From positions 121,445 to 185,444 of the forward strand of contig JAPWGK010000038.1 of NCBI GenBank assembly GCA_029641185.1: a stretch of 64,000 bases of DNA, read 5' to 3'. This document shows, piece after piece, positions 35,691-46,597 of the stretch (position 1 is the first letter of the stretch; every line of letters begins with the position of its first letter). The position numbers and the translations under genes are program-made. The DNA comes from Pseudofabraea citricarpa (taxonomy: Eukaryota > Ascomycota > Leotiomycetes > Helotiales > Dermateaceae). The notes beneath the pieces are model-generated. The model saw only the letters and a list, made by a program, of their open reading frames with translations. It was not told where the DNA came from and did no database searches.

Positions 35691-36278
35691 ATGACAACTC
35701 GTCATCCGCCACCTCCACCCCCGCCACTCCCTCCAGCCCCTCAATCCCGATCAACCACGATGTCGCCCTCGCCATACCTCCAAAAGCTTGCGTCTGCCCC
35801 CAAGAACTACCTTAGAGACACACCGAATATTCCCTACCAACAGCCTGCCTATGTTCCCCGATTCTACTTCTTTTACGGGACTCTGCAATCAGCAGAAGTC
35901 CTAACCAGAATCCTCGATCTCACCGAACCCCCAAAGCTCCGCCCCGCACAGATAGAAGGATACTCGCTGAGTTCGTGGGGGCAATACCGAGCGCTCATAA
36001 ATGGGCCACAGGGTAATGTCGTGCGGGGTTCTGCCTATCTGGTCAAAGGCCCTGAAGATGAGGAAAGGCTGGCTTACTATGAAACAAAGGCGTATGAGGT
36101 CAGGCCGTGTTTCATTACGTTTACTGATGGCGTAGAACCAGCTGAGGTGTTTGGGAATACTTTCTTATATGCTGGAGATGCGAAGGCCTTGCAGGAAGGC
36201 AGGTTTGATCGCAAACTATGGGAAAGGCAGATGGGATACGCGCTCCCTGATCCTAAAACCAAAACTGCGAGAACGTGA
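35691..36278 (+). CDS. Gamma-glutamylcyclotransferase-like (AIG2-like) protein
   Basis: A single exon of 195 residues. A proline-rich start (HPPPPPPPLPPAP) precedes the GGCT fold. The fold opens with FYFFYGTLQSAEVLTRI, the glycine-loop YGTL motif that binds the gamma-glutamyl substrate. LAYYETKAYEVRPC supplies the candidate catalytic glutamate. The length and order fit AIG2/GGCT proteins, which cleave gamma-glutamyl amines to 5-oxoproline or bind such groups. It is head to head with the amidoligase gene, and both proteins carry poly-proline N-termini. The ORF is open from 35541; the ATG at 35691 is used because it directly precedes the proline run and the core. The substrate is not known. Confidence 0.85.
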   Translation: MTTRHPPPPPPPLPPAPQSRSTTMSPSPYLQKLASAPKNYLRDTPNIPYQQPAYVPRFYFFYGTLQSAEVLTRILDLTEPPKLRPAQIEGYSLSSWGQYRALINGPQGNVVRGSAYLVKGPEDEERLAYYETKAYEVRPCFITFTDGVEPAEVFGNTFLYAGDAKALQEGRFDRKLWERQMGYALPDPKTKTART

Positions 36279-37058
36279 AGCGAGAATGGTTGATTACGGT
36301 GGTCTTCATTTTTGGAAGAATAGCAATTGGATGTTGACCTATTTTTGTCCAACTCGAGCTTCAAGATTTGTTTGTTAAGGCGTTTGGATGACTTCATCTT
36401 TTGGGAATTTGGGTATCCTCGATAGCAAGCAAGCCTATTTTGAGGAACACAAGAATAAGATGTTGATGGAAACAGTTGCTTGCACTAGCCTCAATACGTA
36501 TGTAGGAAGTTGGATAACAATAGCGTGGCATTTAGCACGAGTCGTATTGGACGAAGGAAGCTCCTTCTCTCTGTGGATATCTCTTGAAAGATGTTAGCAT
36601 AGAACCAATTTGTCTAATATGCTTGGGGGACTTGACACTTTCAATTGCTAGGTGCTTGCTGAATAACCGTCCAAGGGTACGAGAGACCATTAGCAGTTGA
36701 CAAACTTGTCCCGATGAATATGCCGTGGAGAAGTTTCAATAAGTAGAGAGATGAGGAGTGTCCGGCGTAGGGGATGTCCTCGTTCTGTCCTCGGGGGAAA
36801 CTGCGCTCCTTTATAAGCGCTCCTTACCTTCTCTAATCCCAAGGGATACATGATACAGCGATAGTATATTGAAATCCCAACTTAGTTCAAGCCAGCTTTA
36901 AGGCCCATTGCACAAATCTCCATCTCAGCACATATGAATGTATTGCGTCCTGTGGTAAATTCTTTGTATTCGTATCACAGGTAATCCTACATCTCCATCT
37001 AGCCACTGAACGCCAACAATGCGAATCCCATTTGTACAATCCATCAAGGCACGGCCGC
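36279..37058. other. Intergenic region between convergent genes
   Basis: 780 bases after the cyclotransferase-like gene and before the 3' end of the uS13m gene. The open frames overlap and have no recognisable content. No gene is supported. Confidence 0.45.
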
Positions 37059-37568
37059 CTAACCCTTCCGGTTGATCTTGTTGAGTTTTCTCGCCGTCAT
37101 GTTCTATCACATCTTAGCATGTTGCGGAGTTCCCAAACCAAACACCGACTTACCTGGTTTCTTGTTCTCTGTCCTCTCACTGGCAAGTTCATGGCGTGTC
37201 TCCTTCCACGATAACTACCCATATCCCTCAATCTGTTGAGGTTGTCGTGGAGTTGCCGCCGCAGATCCGTCTCGATGGTCAGATTGGAGAGTTCGGCATT
37301 CAGATCTAAGACTGTCTTCGCAGAAATGGACCCAACCTTCGCCGTCGGGTGAATGCAGAACTTTGCCATAAGCCGCGACGAGTGCGTGTTACCTAAACCA
37401 TAAAACGTCTCAAGACAATTCTGTTCTCATCAGATAAAGTGATCGGGTTGGGGGGTTCGTGTGATTCGTACCTTGAGCAGGCGTCCCTCGGCGAAGTTGA
37501 CGAAGTAGAGGAAGACCTTTCAAGAAGATTAGCATGCGTGCAATCTTTAGGCCTGCAGTACATACCAT
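37059..37568 (-). CDS. SWS2: Mitochondrial small-subunit ribosomal protein uS13m
   Basis: Four exons, 37568-37566, 37516-37472, 37420-37154 and 37103-37059, give 119 residues. The first coding exon is only the ATG. The protein starts MVFLYFVNFAEGRLLK and continues ETFYGLGNTHSSRLMAKF. It carries the S13 signature RLRDMGSYRGRRHAMNLP and VRGQRTRNQ, ending in KLNKINRKG. uS13 sits in the small-subunit head and contacts uS19 and the tRNA. The length and the MAKF/IHP residues fit the fungal mitochondrial form rather than the cytosolic S18. The gene is divergent from cyclophilin B with only 265 bases between the starts. The small exons explain why it is easy to miss. Confidence 0.93.
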
Positions 37569-37833
37569 TTTGACAAAGGACAATGAGGTGATGAGGCCCA
37601 ATTGCAGTTCGGGTTTCTTGAGCTGGAGCTTGTCGCGATATCGAAATCGTCAAGTTCCAACAACACTCGGACCACTTCCACGTGACTTGATGCAACCTTA
37701 ATCGGACACCTATCGAGTCCCGAAACACAGCTGCCGTAAGCTGGCTACTCTCCTCCCCTCCTCCGAGTTCAAGGTTCACTCCTACAACACCAAACCACAT
37801 CACCAACAAAATTTGTCAATTGACCCTTTCGAG
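37569..37833. promoter_or_regulatory. Short divergent promoter, uS13m and cyclophilin B
   Basis: 265 bases separate the two start codons, so the promoters must overlap. The region near 37740-37800 is CT/CA rich on the + strand (CTCCTCCCCTCCTCC), a common fungal core-promoter feature. Confidence 0.5.
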
Positions 37834-38896
37834 ATGTTTAATCTTCAAAGGATTGTAGTGTCCGCACTACTGATCCTCACCGTTACCTTCCTCTTCCTTG
37901 CTAAGTCCGCCGAGGCTGTCAAAGGACCAAAGATCACCCACAAGGTCTACTTCGATATCGTTCACGGCGATGAGTCAATGGGCCGCATCGTAATGGGTCT
38001 TTACGGCAAGACTGTCCCAATCACCGTCGAGAACTTCAGAGCTTTGGCTACTGGCGAGAAGGAGGATGTGGGTGGTTATGAGGGTTCTACCTTCCACCGT
38101 GTCATCAAGAACTTCATGATCCAAGGTGGTGACTTCACCAAGGGCGACGGAACTGGAGGAAAGTCCAGTAAGTGCTACAGCTTATTGGGGACGGATTTAA
38201 CTTGTGCTAATTAATTCTAGTCTATGGCAACAAATTCGCCGACGAGAACTTCAAGCTCAAGCACTCCAAGAAGGGTCTTCTCAGCATGGCCAACGCCGGA
38301 CAGGACACCAACGGATCCCAATTCTTCATCACCACCTCCACACCTAGGTAAGCAGTTATTTTTTGTGAATATGCACGGATTCTAACATGGTCATAGTCAT
38401 CTTAACGGCAGACACGTTGTCTTCGGTGAGGTTCTTGAGGGATACGAGATTGTCGAGGCCATTGAGAATGTGCCAAAGGGTCCTGGAGACAAGCCTACCA
38501 AGCCAGTGAAGATCTCCAAGAGTGGAGAGCTTCCTGTGCCCGAAGAAGGTATCCACGTGGAGCTATAAAGGTTCTTTCCTTCCCTTTGCTCGCGCTTCCT
38601 TGCCAAGCATTCGCTGACCGACGTCTCCCTGCACAGACGAGTACGGGACTGCTGAATTCCAGCCTGGAATGGAAGAGCCTGTCGAAATTCCAATTGTGTC
38701 TGACCCCGATGTGGCCACACCAGCCACTGAGGAGCCAGCCGTCATTGAGGATTTGGAGAAGGCTGCCAACTCGGCCGAGGAGTTCAGCATTTTGCAGAAG
38801 GGTTTACTTTTGGCGGTGATCCTTGGATGCGTCGCAATGTATATTCGGATGAACAGCAGAAAAGATAAAAGGTTCCAGGAAAAGAGCATGGCATGA
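37834..38896 (+). CDS. cypB: ER cyclophilin B, peptidyl-prolyl cis-trans isomerase with two possible C-termini
   Basis: Four exons, 37834-38167, 38221-38347, 38397-38548 and 38637-38896, give 290 residues. A signal peptide ([17 protein letters not shown]) precedes the cyclophilin domain. The domain holds [32 protein letters not shown] and GRHVVFGEV, which include the catalytic Arg (FHR), Gln and Phe positions. The fully spliced form continues into an acidic linker and a C-terminal membrane span ([14 protein letters not shown]), so it would be anchored in the ER membrane. If the last intron is kept, the protein ends after GIHVEL at 38568, and HVEL resembles an ER-retrieval tetrapeptide. It assists protein folding in the secretory pathway. 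The TTG-initiated frame from 37813 was not used; the first ATG is 37834. Confidence 0.93.
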
Positions 38897-40543
38897 AACA
38901 CATACGTAGTTCAATTACCATTTATACAACCTACCCCGCCTTCTTTGTGACTAGTGCAGAAAGCTTTACAGGGCGAATGAAATTGGTGAGGTACAGTAAG
39001 TCAAGTCTCACGTTGAGATTGCTACCAGAGCACGAGTGCATGGACTTGAACAATGGCCAATTGCATCTCCCAACACACTGGCTGGAAGAACATGGTCAGC
39101 ATCATCTCAAATCCTATAAACAGTCTTTCAAACAAGAGATATCTAGTCCTCAGAGTAGAAGAACTCTAGGTGCCTTCTCTGCCATGGTCATCCGCATTGA
39201 CGGGGCTCAGACTCGTACAAGATACTAGTATGTCCTTGATCCTGTCGTGCTTTGATCCTAGCTAGATCAGTGCATTGGTGCGAGCGTTCTGAAGAGATGT
39301 AACGATTCCATATTCTTGACTTCGTGCGCGTGGTATTCAATTTTAGCGGTTGACTGAGGAAGCTGGTAAGATTACGTAATGATGTCATTGTGGTTCTTGA
39401 AATCCGAGTATTCTTGGGTTGTTTGTTGTATCTTGTTGCTGTCCTTTCGTTCTGTCGGCATGTTGGGAAGTTGAGGCTTTGATTGGACTTTGGTCGTTGT
39501 TTGGGGAGCTGTGGTAGGACCTGGAGGAGTCATTCTGGCTTCGCGCGTGTTATAGAGATATGGCGTCGTTGGTCCAGAGGTTTTGCTCTATTTCTTGGGA
39601 GGTTGAGACCGCAATGGGTGTGTGCTTGAGATTCGGCCGCCGGTGTTGTCAAGTCAGCATAGTGTTGACCTCTGCGCAAAAGATTCAAGTATGGCCCACC
39701 ACGCCACCAGCTTACAGCATTGAAGTCATATTGTACTCCAAGGCCAGGTATTTTGGTCAGAGATCCAGTCATCTCTTCCTTCTCTGCGTATCAAAATATA
39801 AGAGTCTGCAGAGCCCATGGCCAAGTGAGCAGCAGTGTATAAGAACAGATAGGGATGTGAATCTTTGGATATTGATGGATTGTGTGGAGAAAGGTACTTG
39901 TAGTGGGCGTGCACTGCCGGTGGTGCGCGTTGTTCGGAAAAAGATATATGCGCGCTAGTCCCCCCTATTCACCATTCGCTTAAGCGAATCCGGCCAAACC
40001 TCCAGAAGGAGAAAAAAATGGCAAAAAATGAACCTCGCGCCTCGCCACATTTTTTGCGGAAGTCCCTGTAGCAGCTCACGAGTATGTTGAATACTGCGAT
40101 GCCTCAGCGTTCCATGTTGCCCTTGCCTCTCCGGTGGTTCAAGCCGAGCAGGGGGACGCTTCTCGCTCGGAGTGTTAGTAACTACGTTTTGTTTACGCGC
40201 TAACTCACGGCATTTGGATATCCCGTACCAGTGCTCAACTCCAGTTGAGCCAGGAGGCTGTTTGTTACGGTCCAATCTGCAAACTTACTATATCTGTAAC
40301 CCGCCACGCCGGCTAAGAGTAAATAGATATGTCACACCATGTACCTACGCATAATCCGCCATACTCACAAAACATAATTTACACTGAATTCCAGCTGTTC
40401 CAAGTCACAGTCAAATATATGCAAGGTCAAGAGTCAAAACAGCTTTATTAATTAACTACACAATTTGTACTCTGCATACTCGTATCCATCTGATGTACAT
40501 TTATACCGCCCAAACATTTCTCACAACCCAACTCAAGGCATCC
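38897..40543. other. Convergent intergenic region
   Basis: About 1.65 kb between the 3' ends of cyclophilin B and the repeat-rich gene. Open frames up to 132 codons occur on both strands but overlap each other and show no known motif. I see no gene, tRNA or clear repeat. Confidence 0.45.
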
Positions 40544-42477
40544 CTATGGCTTTCCCTCACGGTAACCTTGAAGCCTAAAGAAATCCCGCAAAATTTGTGA
40601 TCCAGGCAATGGATGATTGCTTTGGTCACAGCAATGACCAGTCTCATGACAAGCGTCACACCGCAATCTGGCATCAAAAGGCCGATTGGGAGAGACCTTG
40701 GATGCAGTTACCTTCTCCGTAAAACTCTCACTCTCCAACTGGAGCCACTTTGCCGTACCAAGCGTTGTCGATTTGTTTCGCTCGGTTCTAACGCCTTCTA
40801 CAGCGCCAGTCTTCAGGTAATGGATCCATACACAGATCGACTTCCATCTCTCAGCTTCCCTAGTGCCTTTCAACGGATCCTCCGATTTGCCGGTCTTGTT
40901 TGTCTTTTTGCCCCAGAATCTAGGTATGTCATAGAGTGAGTGGGGGTAGAATATGATATGGCCTGGTGCGAGCTTCTTGGGAGGGCAAGTAGATAGCTCG
41001 GGAATATAGAGCAAATCATCATAGAGATCGTTGAACTCGCCACTTCGCTTCTTCGAAAAGGCCTCCATCAATTTCTTCGATTGAGATATCAGTAATGATT
41101 CTCGGATGATAATTGCGCCGGGCATGCTGGTGATTTCTCTAAACTCCTCCCCTTCGATCGTTAAGCCCTCGGAAAATCGAAGGACAACTACCATCGGGTC
41201 GGCTATTGGTTCAAGCCCAAGTGATGGGTTGGCAGGAACTGGCTTCTTCGCAGGAACTGGCTTCTTCGCAGCTACTGGCTTCTTTGCGGGAATCGCCTTC
41301 TTTGAAGCCACTGACTTGTCCGTAGAAACCAGCTTCTTTTCGGGGACCGTCTTCTTTCCATGAACTGGCTTCTGTTCGGGGGCCGACTTCTCTGCAGGAA
41401 CCGACTCCTTTCCATGAACAGACTTCTCTTGAGGAGCTGACTTTTCTTGAGGGGCCGACTTTCGTTGAGGGACCGACTTTCGTTGAGGAGCTGACTTTCC
41501 TTCAGAAGCCGACTTCTTTTCAGGAACTGCCTGTCCTTTGGCAATTGACTCTCCTTCATGAACCGTCTTTCCTGCAACAACCAACTTCTCTTCGGAGACC
41601 GGCTTCTCGGTGGTGACTGGCTTCTCTACAGGGACTACCTTCTTCGGGGCAACTGTTGGGTGTTTGGGCACTCCTGAAGAAGACAGTGGCTTTGGGCTCG
41701 CCGGTACCATTGAAGTTGCTGGTGACTGCTGAACTGTCGGCTTTGGAGCAGCCGGGGTCTCTGCCTGAGCTGGCGACTGCTGAACTGTTTGTGATAGGGT
41801 ACTATAAACACAGTTATTAGTTAGGTGGCAATTTCTCAAGGATAATGGTACCAAATACTGACCTGTTCAGCTTTCTGTGCTTCGCAGACCTATCTCCGTT
41901 CGTCTGGTCTTGACTCGCATCGTTGCCCTCTCCGGGTGTCTCGACCTGGGTGCTTCCTGTCTCTCGCGTCTCTCTTGCTTGTGTGTATGCGTGGGTATGA
42001 TCGCTGAGGACTATTTGTATGTGTTAGTCATCATCAGATTGACTTGTAAACATTTGAACAAGATGGTGTAATCGTGAACTTACCTTCCCTGGCATTGGCA
42101 GCCAATTGCTTGTACGACTGGAAAAGTTGGCGCCTATCAGACTTCAAACCAGCCTTGTCGAGAACCTCAGCGCGTCTCTTCAATCGGTTGGCATTGGCTA
42201 TGATTTCTATACGATAGTCGTATAGAACTCGTGCATCGGTAGGGCTGATTTCGGGTCTTTGGAATGTTGCCTCATTCTCTTCTTGGGCCGTTGCATCCTG
42301 GGCGGCATGAGAGGCAGAGGCAGGGGCAGAGGCAGAGGCAGAGGCAGAACCCTCTGGTGACTCTTCCACGCGACTGGGTGCTTGACCTTCACCCAGCTGT
42401 GGTGGAGGAGGCTGCTGCTGCTGCTGCTGCTGCTTTGCCATGGCGGCCGCACGTTCTTTTAAAAGTCTTGTAAACAT
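40544..42477 (-). CDS. Unrecognised repeat-rich protein with poly-Q, Lys/Pro repeats and a Cys/His tail
   Basis: Three exons, 42477-42084, 42010-41863 and 41801-40544, give 599 residues. I do not recognise a family. The N-terminus has a poly-Gln/poly-Pro stretch, a Ser-Ala repeat, then a basic helical segment (residues about 80-130, VLYDYRIEIIANANRLKRR). Residues about 240-395 are a degenerate tandem repeat of roughly 8 residues of the type PxKKPVxA or PxEKSAP, highly basic. The C-terminal 200 residues look globular, with PGHIIFYPHSLYDIPRFW, and end in CDACHETGHCCDQSNH, a possible zinc-binding knuckle. Low complexity and charge suggest a nuclear or scaffolding protein, but no function can be claimed. 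The start could instead be the in-frame ATG at 42441 (MAKQQQ). Confidence 0.7.
41220..41650. repeat. Minisatellite-like coding repeat (about 24 bases per unit)
   Basis: A run of degenerate units resembling GGCTTCTTCGCAGGAACT on the + strand, coding the Lys/Pro/Ala octapeptide repeats on the - strand. Units near 41230-41290 are nearly identical; those toward 41600 have diverged. Confidence 0.8.
42411..42435. repeat. CTG/CAG microsatellite coding poly-glutamine
   Basis: About eight CTG triplets on the + strand, read as CAG on the - strand, give the glutamine run near the protein's N-terminus. Confidence 0.85.
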
Positions 42478-45047
42478 GCTTGCGGCTAGTGCAACAGCTC
42501 GTGTAAGTTGATGTGGTTAAGGTTGAGGTGAGGTTGGCGTCGAGGTAGAGATTCTGGTAGATCTTGAGTTGTGGTAGGTTTTAGTTGCGGTGATCGTGTT
42601 GCGGCAAATGTTGGGTTGTGGTGAATGTGTTGCGGTTGTTGTGTCGCGGTTATTGAGTTGGGGTAAATCTGGAGTTGCCGTGAACTTGAAGTTGCCGTGA
42701 TTGTGTTCCACTTAATGTTGAGTTGCGGTAGAGTAGAGGTAGAGTGGAGGAGTGGAGGAAAAGTTTGAGTTTGTAGGTGGGTGGAGGTGGAGGTGGAAGA
42801 GAACTCAAGAAGTAGCAAGTCGAGGAAAGCAGCGCGCCTTTCTGTGGTGAATATTTTACCTGCCTGGGTGCGTGACTCAACTCGACCACGTACAATTAAG
42901 CCACTAGCAATATGTCCAAATTGGGACAAATATCAACGACAAACGTTATATAGCAGGGGGCTTCCTCGAAAATTTGATACTAATTGATCTTGGTACTTCT
43001 TATCCCGCTACTCTATGAGGAAGGGTTATTCCCACGCTTCGACTTATGTGCCCAATAACCAACAGTAATGGAATACTCAGGACCAAGTGCTAGAGCCACA
43101 AGTGGTTTTAAAATTATTCGGGTGCTATTGGTTGAAGTACCAAGGCTAGGAAGTGATATCATACTGTATGATACCTAATATTCCTGGTAGTTCCACTTAG
43201 TTTCAAATTCTCACTAAAGGAAAGATATCATATTTCAGCAACATTTGTACTTTATAGTTCTTTGATTAGAGTCATGAATATAATTGAAAGCATGCTTTAC
43301 CCATCATAAACTTGACGGACGTGAGCTATCTCAAAACTCAAACAGGCGACCATTGTCCAAGTCCAGGGTGTACCGAGGACAGACATATATTTTCGATTTC
43401 CATTGGATTATCAGTTATGGAATCTACAGGGCTCTATATGGGAACAGAAATATGGAATTATAGTATTTACTTACATTCGATCATACTCATGTATGAACAG
43501 CAGCAAGTAATCTTAAAAAGGATATTGGCTTCGGTTTCATTACTACTATTTTGAGGAATAGCTACCGCCAACAATCCTATTTCCGACAGGTCACATAATT
43601 AAAGAGCTTAAACCATTACGAATTTTCAGCCTAAGGAGATAAAATACTTTCAAGAACGCTAATTCAGACTGGTAGATTGGCGCTCGCTTCACTTTCCCGC
43701 AGCTCGTTTAATGTTCACCAGCGAAATCATATGATTAATCCATCGCGCCCGATTTGGTTCATCTCAAGATGTTGTTTAGTTATTTTATCAACGGCCAAAA
43801 ATCCATATCGCAGACAATGTTCAGCGAATAGATTAGAGGAAATTTTCTTTTAAAAGAAAAACAGGAAGTCAATCTTCCGAGGTTCGCAAATATGGCATGT
43901 GTTTCTCGGTCCGAGACAAATGGCGGTGTTCAGAATATTACCACCCATACCCAACTTTGAATCTGATGTTTCCATTTCAAAACAATGATACTTCGCATGA
44001 AAATAATCTACAATGGCGTCTGGACTTGACTGCATCGACTTTACGTATCCTAGAAGCAACAGTAGTGCCAAGTACATCAAGATCTTTGCTTAACCTTTAA
44101 TGTCCAGAATCATAAGCGTGATAAACAGATACTCCAATGGACGAAACCCGAGTGATTTTAAGATTAACGATGTATTTCGGGGAGCAGATAGTTATTTTCA
44201 GGCTATTAATGGACACTAGTATGGTTATTAAAGCGAAGAATAGGGCTGGCAACATGAATATTACATTTCAAATAAGCAATTCGGAGCTGGCAGAAACGAG
44301 ACTGTAACTTTTGAGGCGTGTCGCTTGAGAGAAATATAGAATTTACGCTGCGATAACAGCTTTCCCAGAGCTATAAATCTCTATGCGAGATAATGCATAC
44401 CCTGGGTGATTCGCCCTGGAAGCCGGTAACGAAAAGGTTGAACCTGCACTTGGCCAGATGAACAGTCAGTGCTGGAAATGCCCAGATGGGCCATACATTA
44501 TTTTGCAGGCCCGCTTTCAGCCATAACCAGATTTGCACCTCTGATGCATTCAACGTTTGTCCTTGAAGACCGATCGATATCAATTCTCAGTCTTAGCGAT
44601 GACGATGACATCACGATAACTTCGCTACAGAGCCCCTTGATTTACGTCCAGGGTTTACCCACGCTCTTAACGCACGAGATATCAAGAGTAACACCAAGCT
44701 AGAAATAAAGAAGCAAGACGAATGTCTGTGTTGAATCTAGTACCCAGATTTTGCGAGCCAGTCTACATACTGTCGATGCTCAGTTCTAAATCTATACCGC
44801 GAACTAGACATTCTTCCGGATATCTCTATTGCTGAAGAGGCTCGCGACAGCGTGAGAGGATATTGCTGTTTGGCCCAACAAGAGCGCTCGCATTCCAATT
44901 GCGAAAGCATTTATTACTAGCCTTCCCTTGTCTTTGAACTTTATGTGCTTGTCTTCAAGGCGACAAGTGTCATTTCATCTTATTACTAACTAATTACGAG
45001 AAACTCCATTCTAAAGCGCAGGAAACCAGACCTGCTCGAAGTGCAAT
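42478..45047. other. Long intergenic region with a GT-rich leader repeat
   Basis: About 2.6 kb without a supported gene. From about 42555 to 42785 the + strand is G/T rich with many degenerate GTTGCGGT/GTTGTGGT units, so the leader of the gene to the left would be CA-rich. A 147-codon frame at 42486-42929 (-) is just this low-complexity leader. From 43,000 to 45,000 the DNA is AT-rich with only short random frames. Confidence 0.5.
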
Positions 45048-46597
45048 CTATATCCACATTGAGTCCATCCTCAATCCTGGCAGTTTGTCCTCTGCAGGCT
45101 GGGTCCCCTTCTTCTGGAGTTCCAAGGCAACCTTGTCAACGTCGGCCCAGACCCTGAGGACGTTGCCTCCTACTACCTTGCTTGCATCCTTATCACTGAC
45201 GCCCCGCTTCAACATCTCAGCGACCAGATCAGGGAATTTGCTCACGTCGTCAAGTCCTGCTGGGGTCGATGGGATACCGTCGAAATCGCTGCCCAGTCCC
45301 ACGTGGTCATATCCAATCAGCTCACCGATATGGATGATGTGGGTTACCACATGAGCTAGAGTAGAGTTGGGAGGGTAGAAGTCCGGAAGGCCAGAAGGCT
45401 TGTCGGATGCAGTGCAAGAGACAAAATCAGGTGAGAAGTTAACCATCACGACACTATTGGTCTTCTTCACAAGCTGGAGAATGTCGTCTGGAACATTGCG
45501 AGGGTGAGGGCAGATGGCGAAAGCAGATGAGTGGCTGTACATGATGGGAGCCTTGCTCCCTCCCCACTCACCTGCTCCCATGACATCGCGCATAGTGTCT
45601 TGACTGACATGAGAGAGATCGACAATCATGCCGAGACGGTTCATCTCCAGGATGAGCTCTTGCCCTTCAGGAGAAACACCGCCCCAGTATGGGGTAGCCT
45701 TAGTTATGCCACCGGGGATCTCAACCAGAGCAGCATCAGCGTACTTGTTGTGACAGTTGTGAGTCAAGGTGCTGTAGCGGACACCAAGAGAATAGAATAG
45801 GCGGAGGTTAGAAAGCGAGTTTCCAATCTGGTGAAGACCTTCGATAGCTAGAGGAGAAATCAACTGGCCCGCTTTGAAGGCAGCTAGTGCAGTGCTGGAG
45901 TTGACCTGGGGAGAAAAGTGGCTCGGGTAAGCAGCTTGTAGGCGAGTAAGGAGATCAATCTGATCCAAGGTGAAAGCCACAGCTGCTTTGTGTTAGTATT
46001 GCGAATTGAGAAGATGTCTACGTCTGAACATACAGCTAGCATAGTTCTCATTTGAGAAATCAGTTCCGTTTGCGGGACATGGCACAAAGGCACTCCAGAA
46101 AGCACCTCCAGACTTGCCCTCCTTGAGCCTGGGCAAGTCCACGTGAGATGGGGCACCACCTTGTTCGAAAGGCTTTGTGAATTTGTCACTATAGATGTGG
46201 TTGTTGTAGTAGAACCTGATCAAGATGGCAAGATCATTGTGGCCATCTGGAAGATGTTACTAGGGAATTCTTGTCGTGTCATAGTAGAGAGCATACCAAT
46301 TAGTGGGGTGTCGGCCAAGATGCTGCTAACGCGTTGGTCAATAGTCTTAGGCTCGGGTCGACCATCTCCAAAGAATTCGCTGGGCAGAATCACAGATGCA
46401 AGGACAAAGACGGAACAGATAATAATTATCAATGCCACCACGTCATCGAAGAAACGACGAACTGGATGTCCATTGCCCTCAAGTCTCTGTGTCTCCTCGT
46501 CTGCAATGTCGTGGATGCTCCCGGCGCGAGAAGACTGGATCTCTGGTGCCTGGCTATCTCGCGGAAGCAGCGGGTCTTCCTCTTTAGAATAGGCCAT
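45048..46597 (-). CDS. Membrane dipeptidase (renal dipeptidase family, M19)
   Basis: Three exons, 46597-46297, 46246-46034 and 45982-45048, give 482 residues. A short cytoplasmic tail precedes one membrane span (VVALIIIICSVFVLASVIL), so this is a type II protein with its catalytic domain on the lumenal or outer side. The binuclear zinc site is complete: DGHND (His103, Asp105), IEGLHQIG with the bridging Glu, DLSHVS, MYSHSSAFA and GLGSDFDG. M19 enzymes cleave dipeptides, including D-residue and cystinyl-glycine substrates. Human DPEP is GPI-anchored, whereas here an N-terminal anchor replaces that. The joins restore TPLIDGHND and NYASSVAFTLDQ. The gene is divergent from the RhoGAP gene. Confidence 0.95.

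Noticed and set aside
39560..39958. 132-codon frame between cyclophilin B and the orphan gene
   Set aside because: Overlaps competing frames on the other strand, has no motif and no neighbouring exons in frame.
42486..42929. 147-codon frame rich in Thr/His/Pro on the - strand
   Set aside because: Low-complexity translation of the CA-rich leader repeat, with no conserved content.
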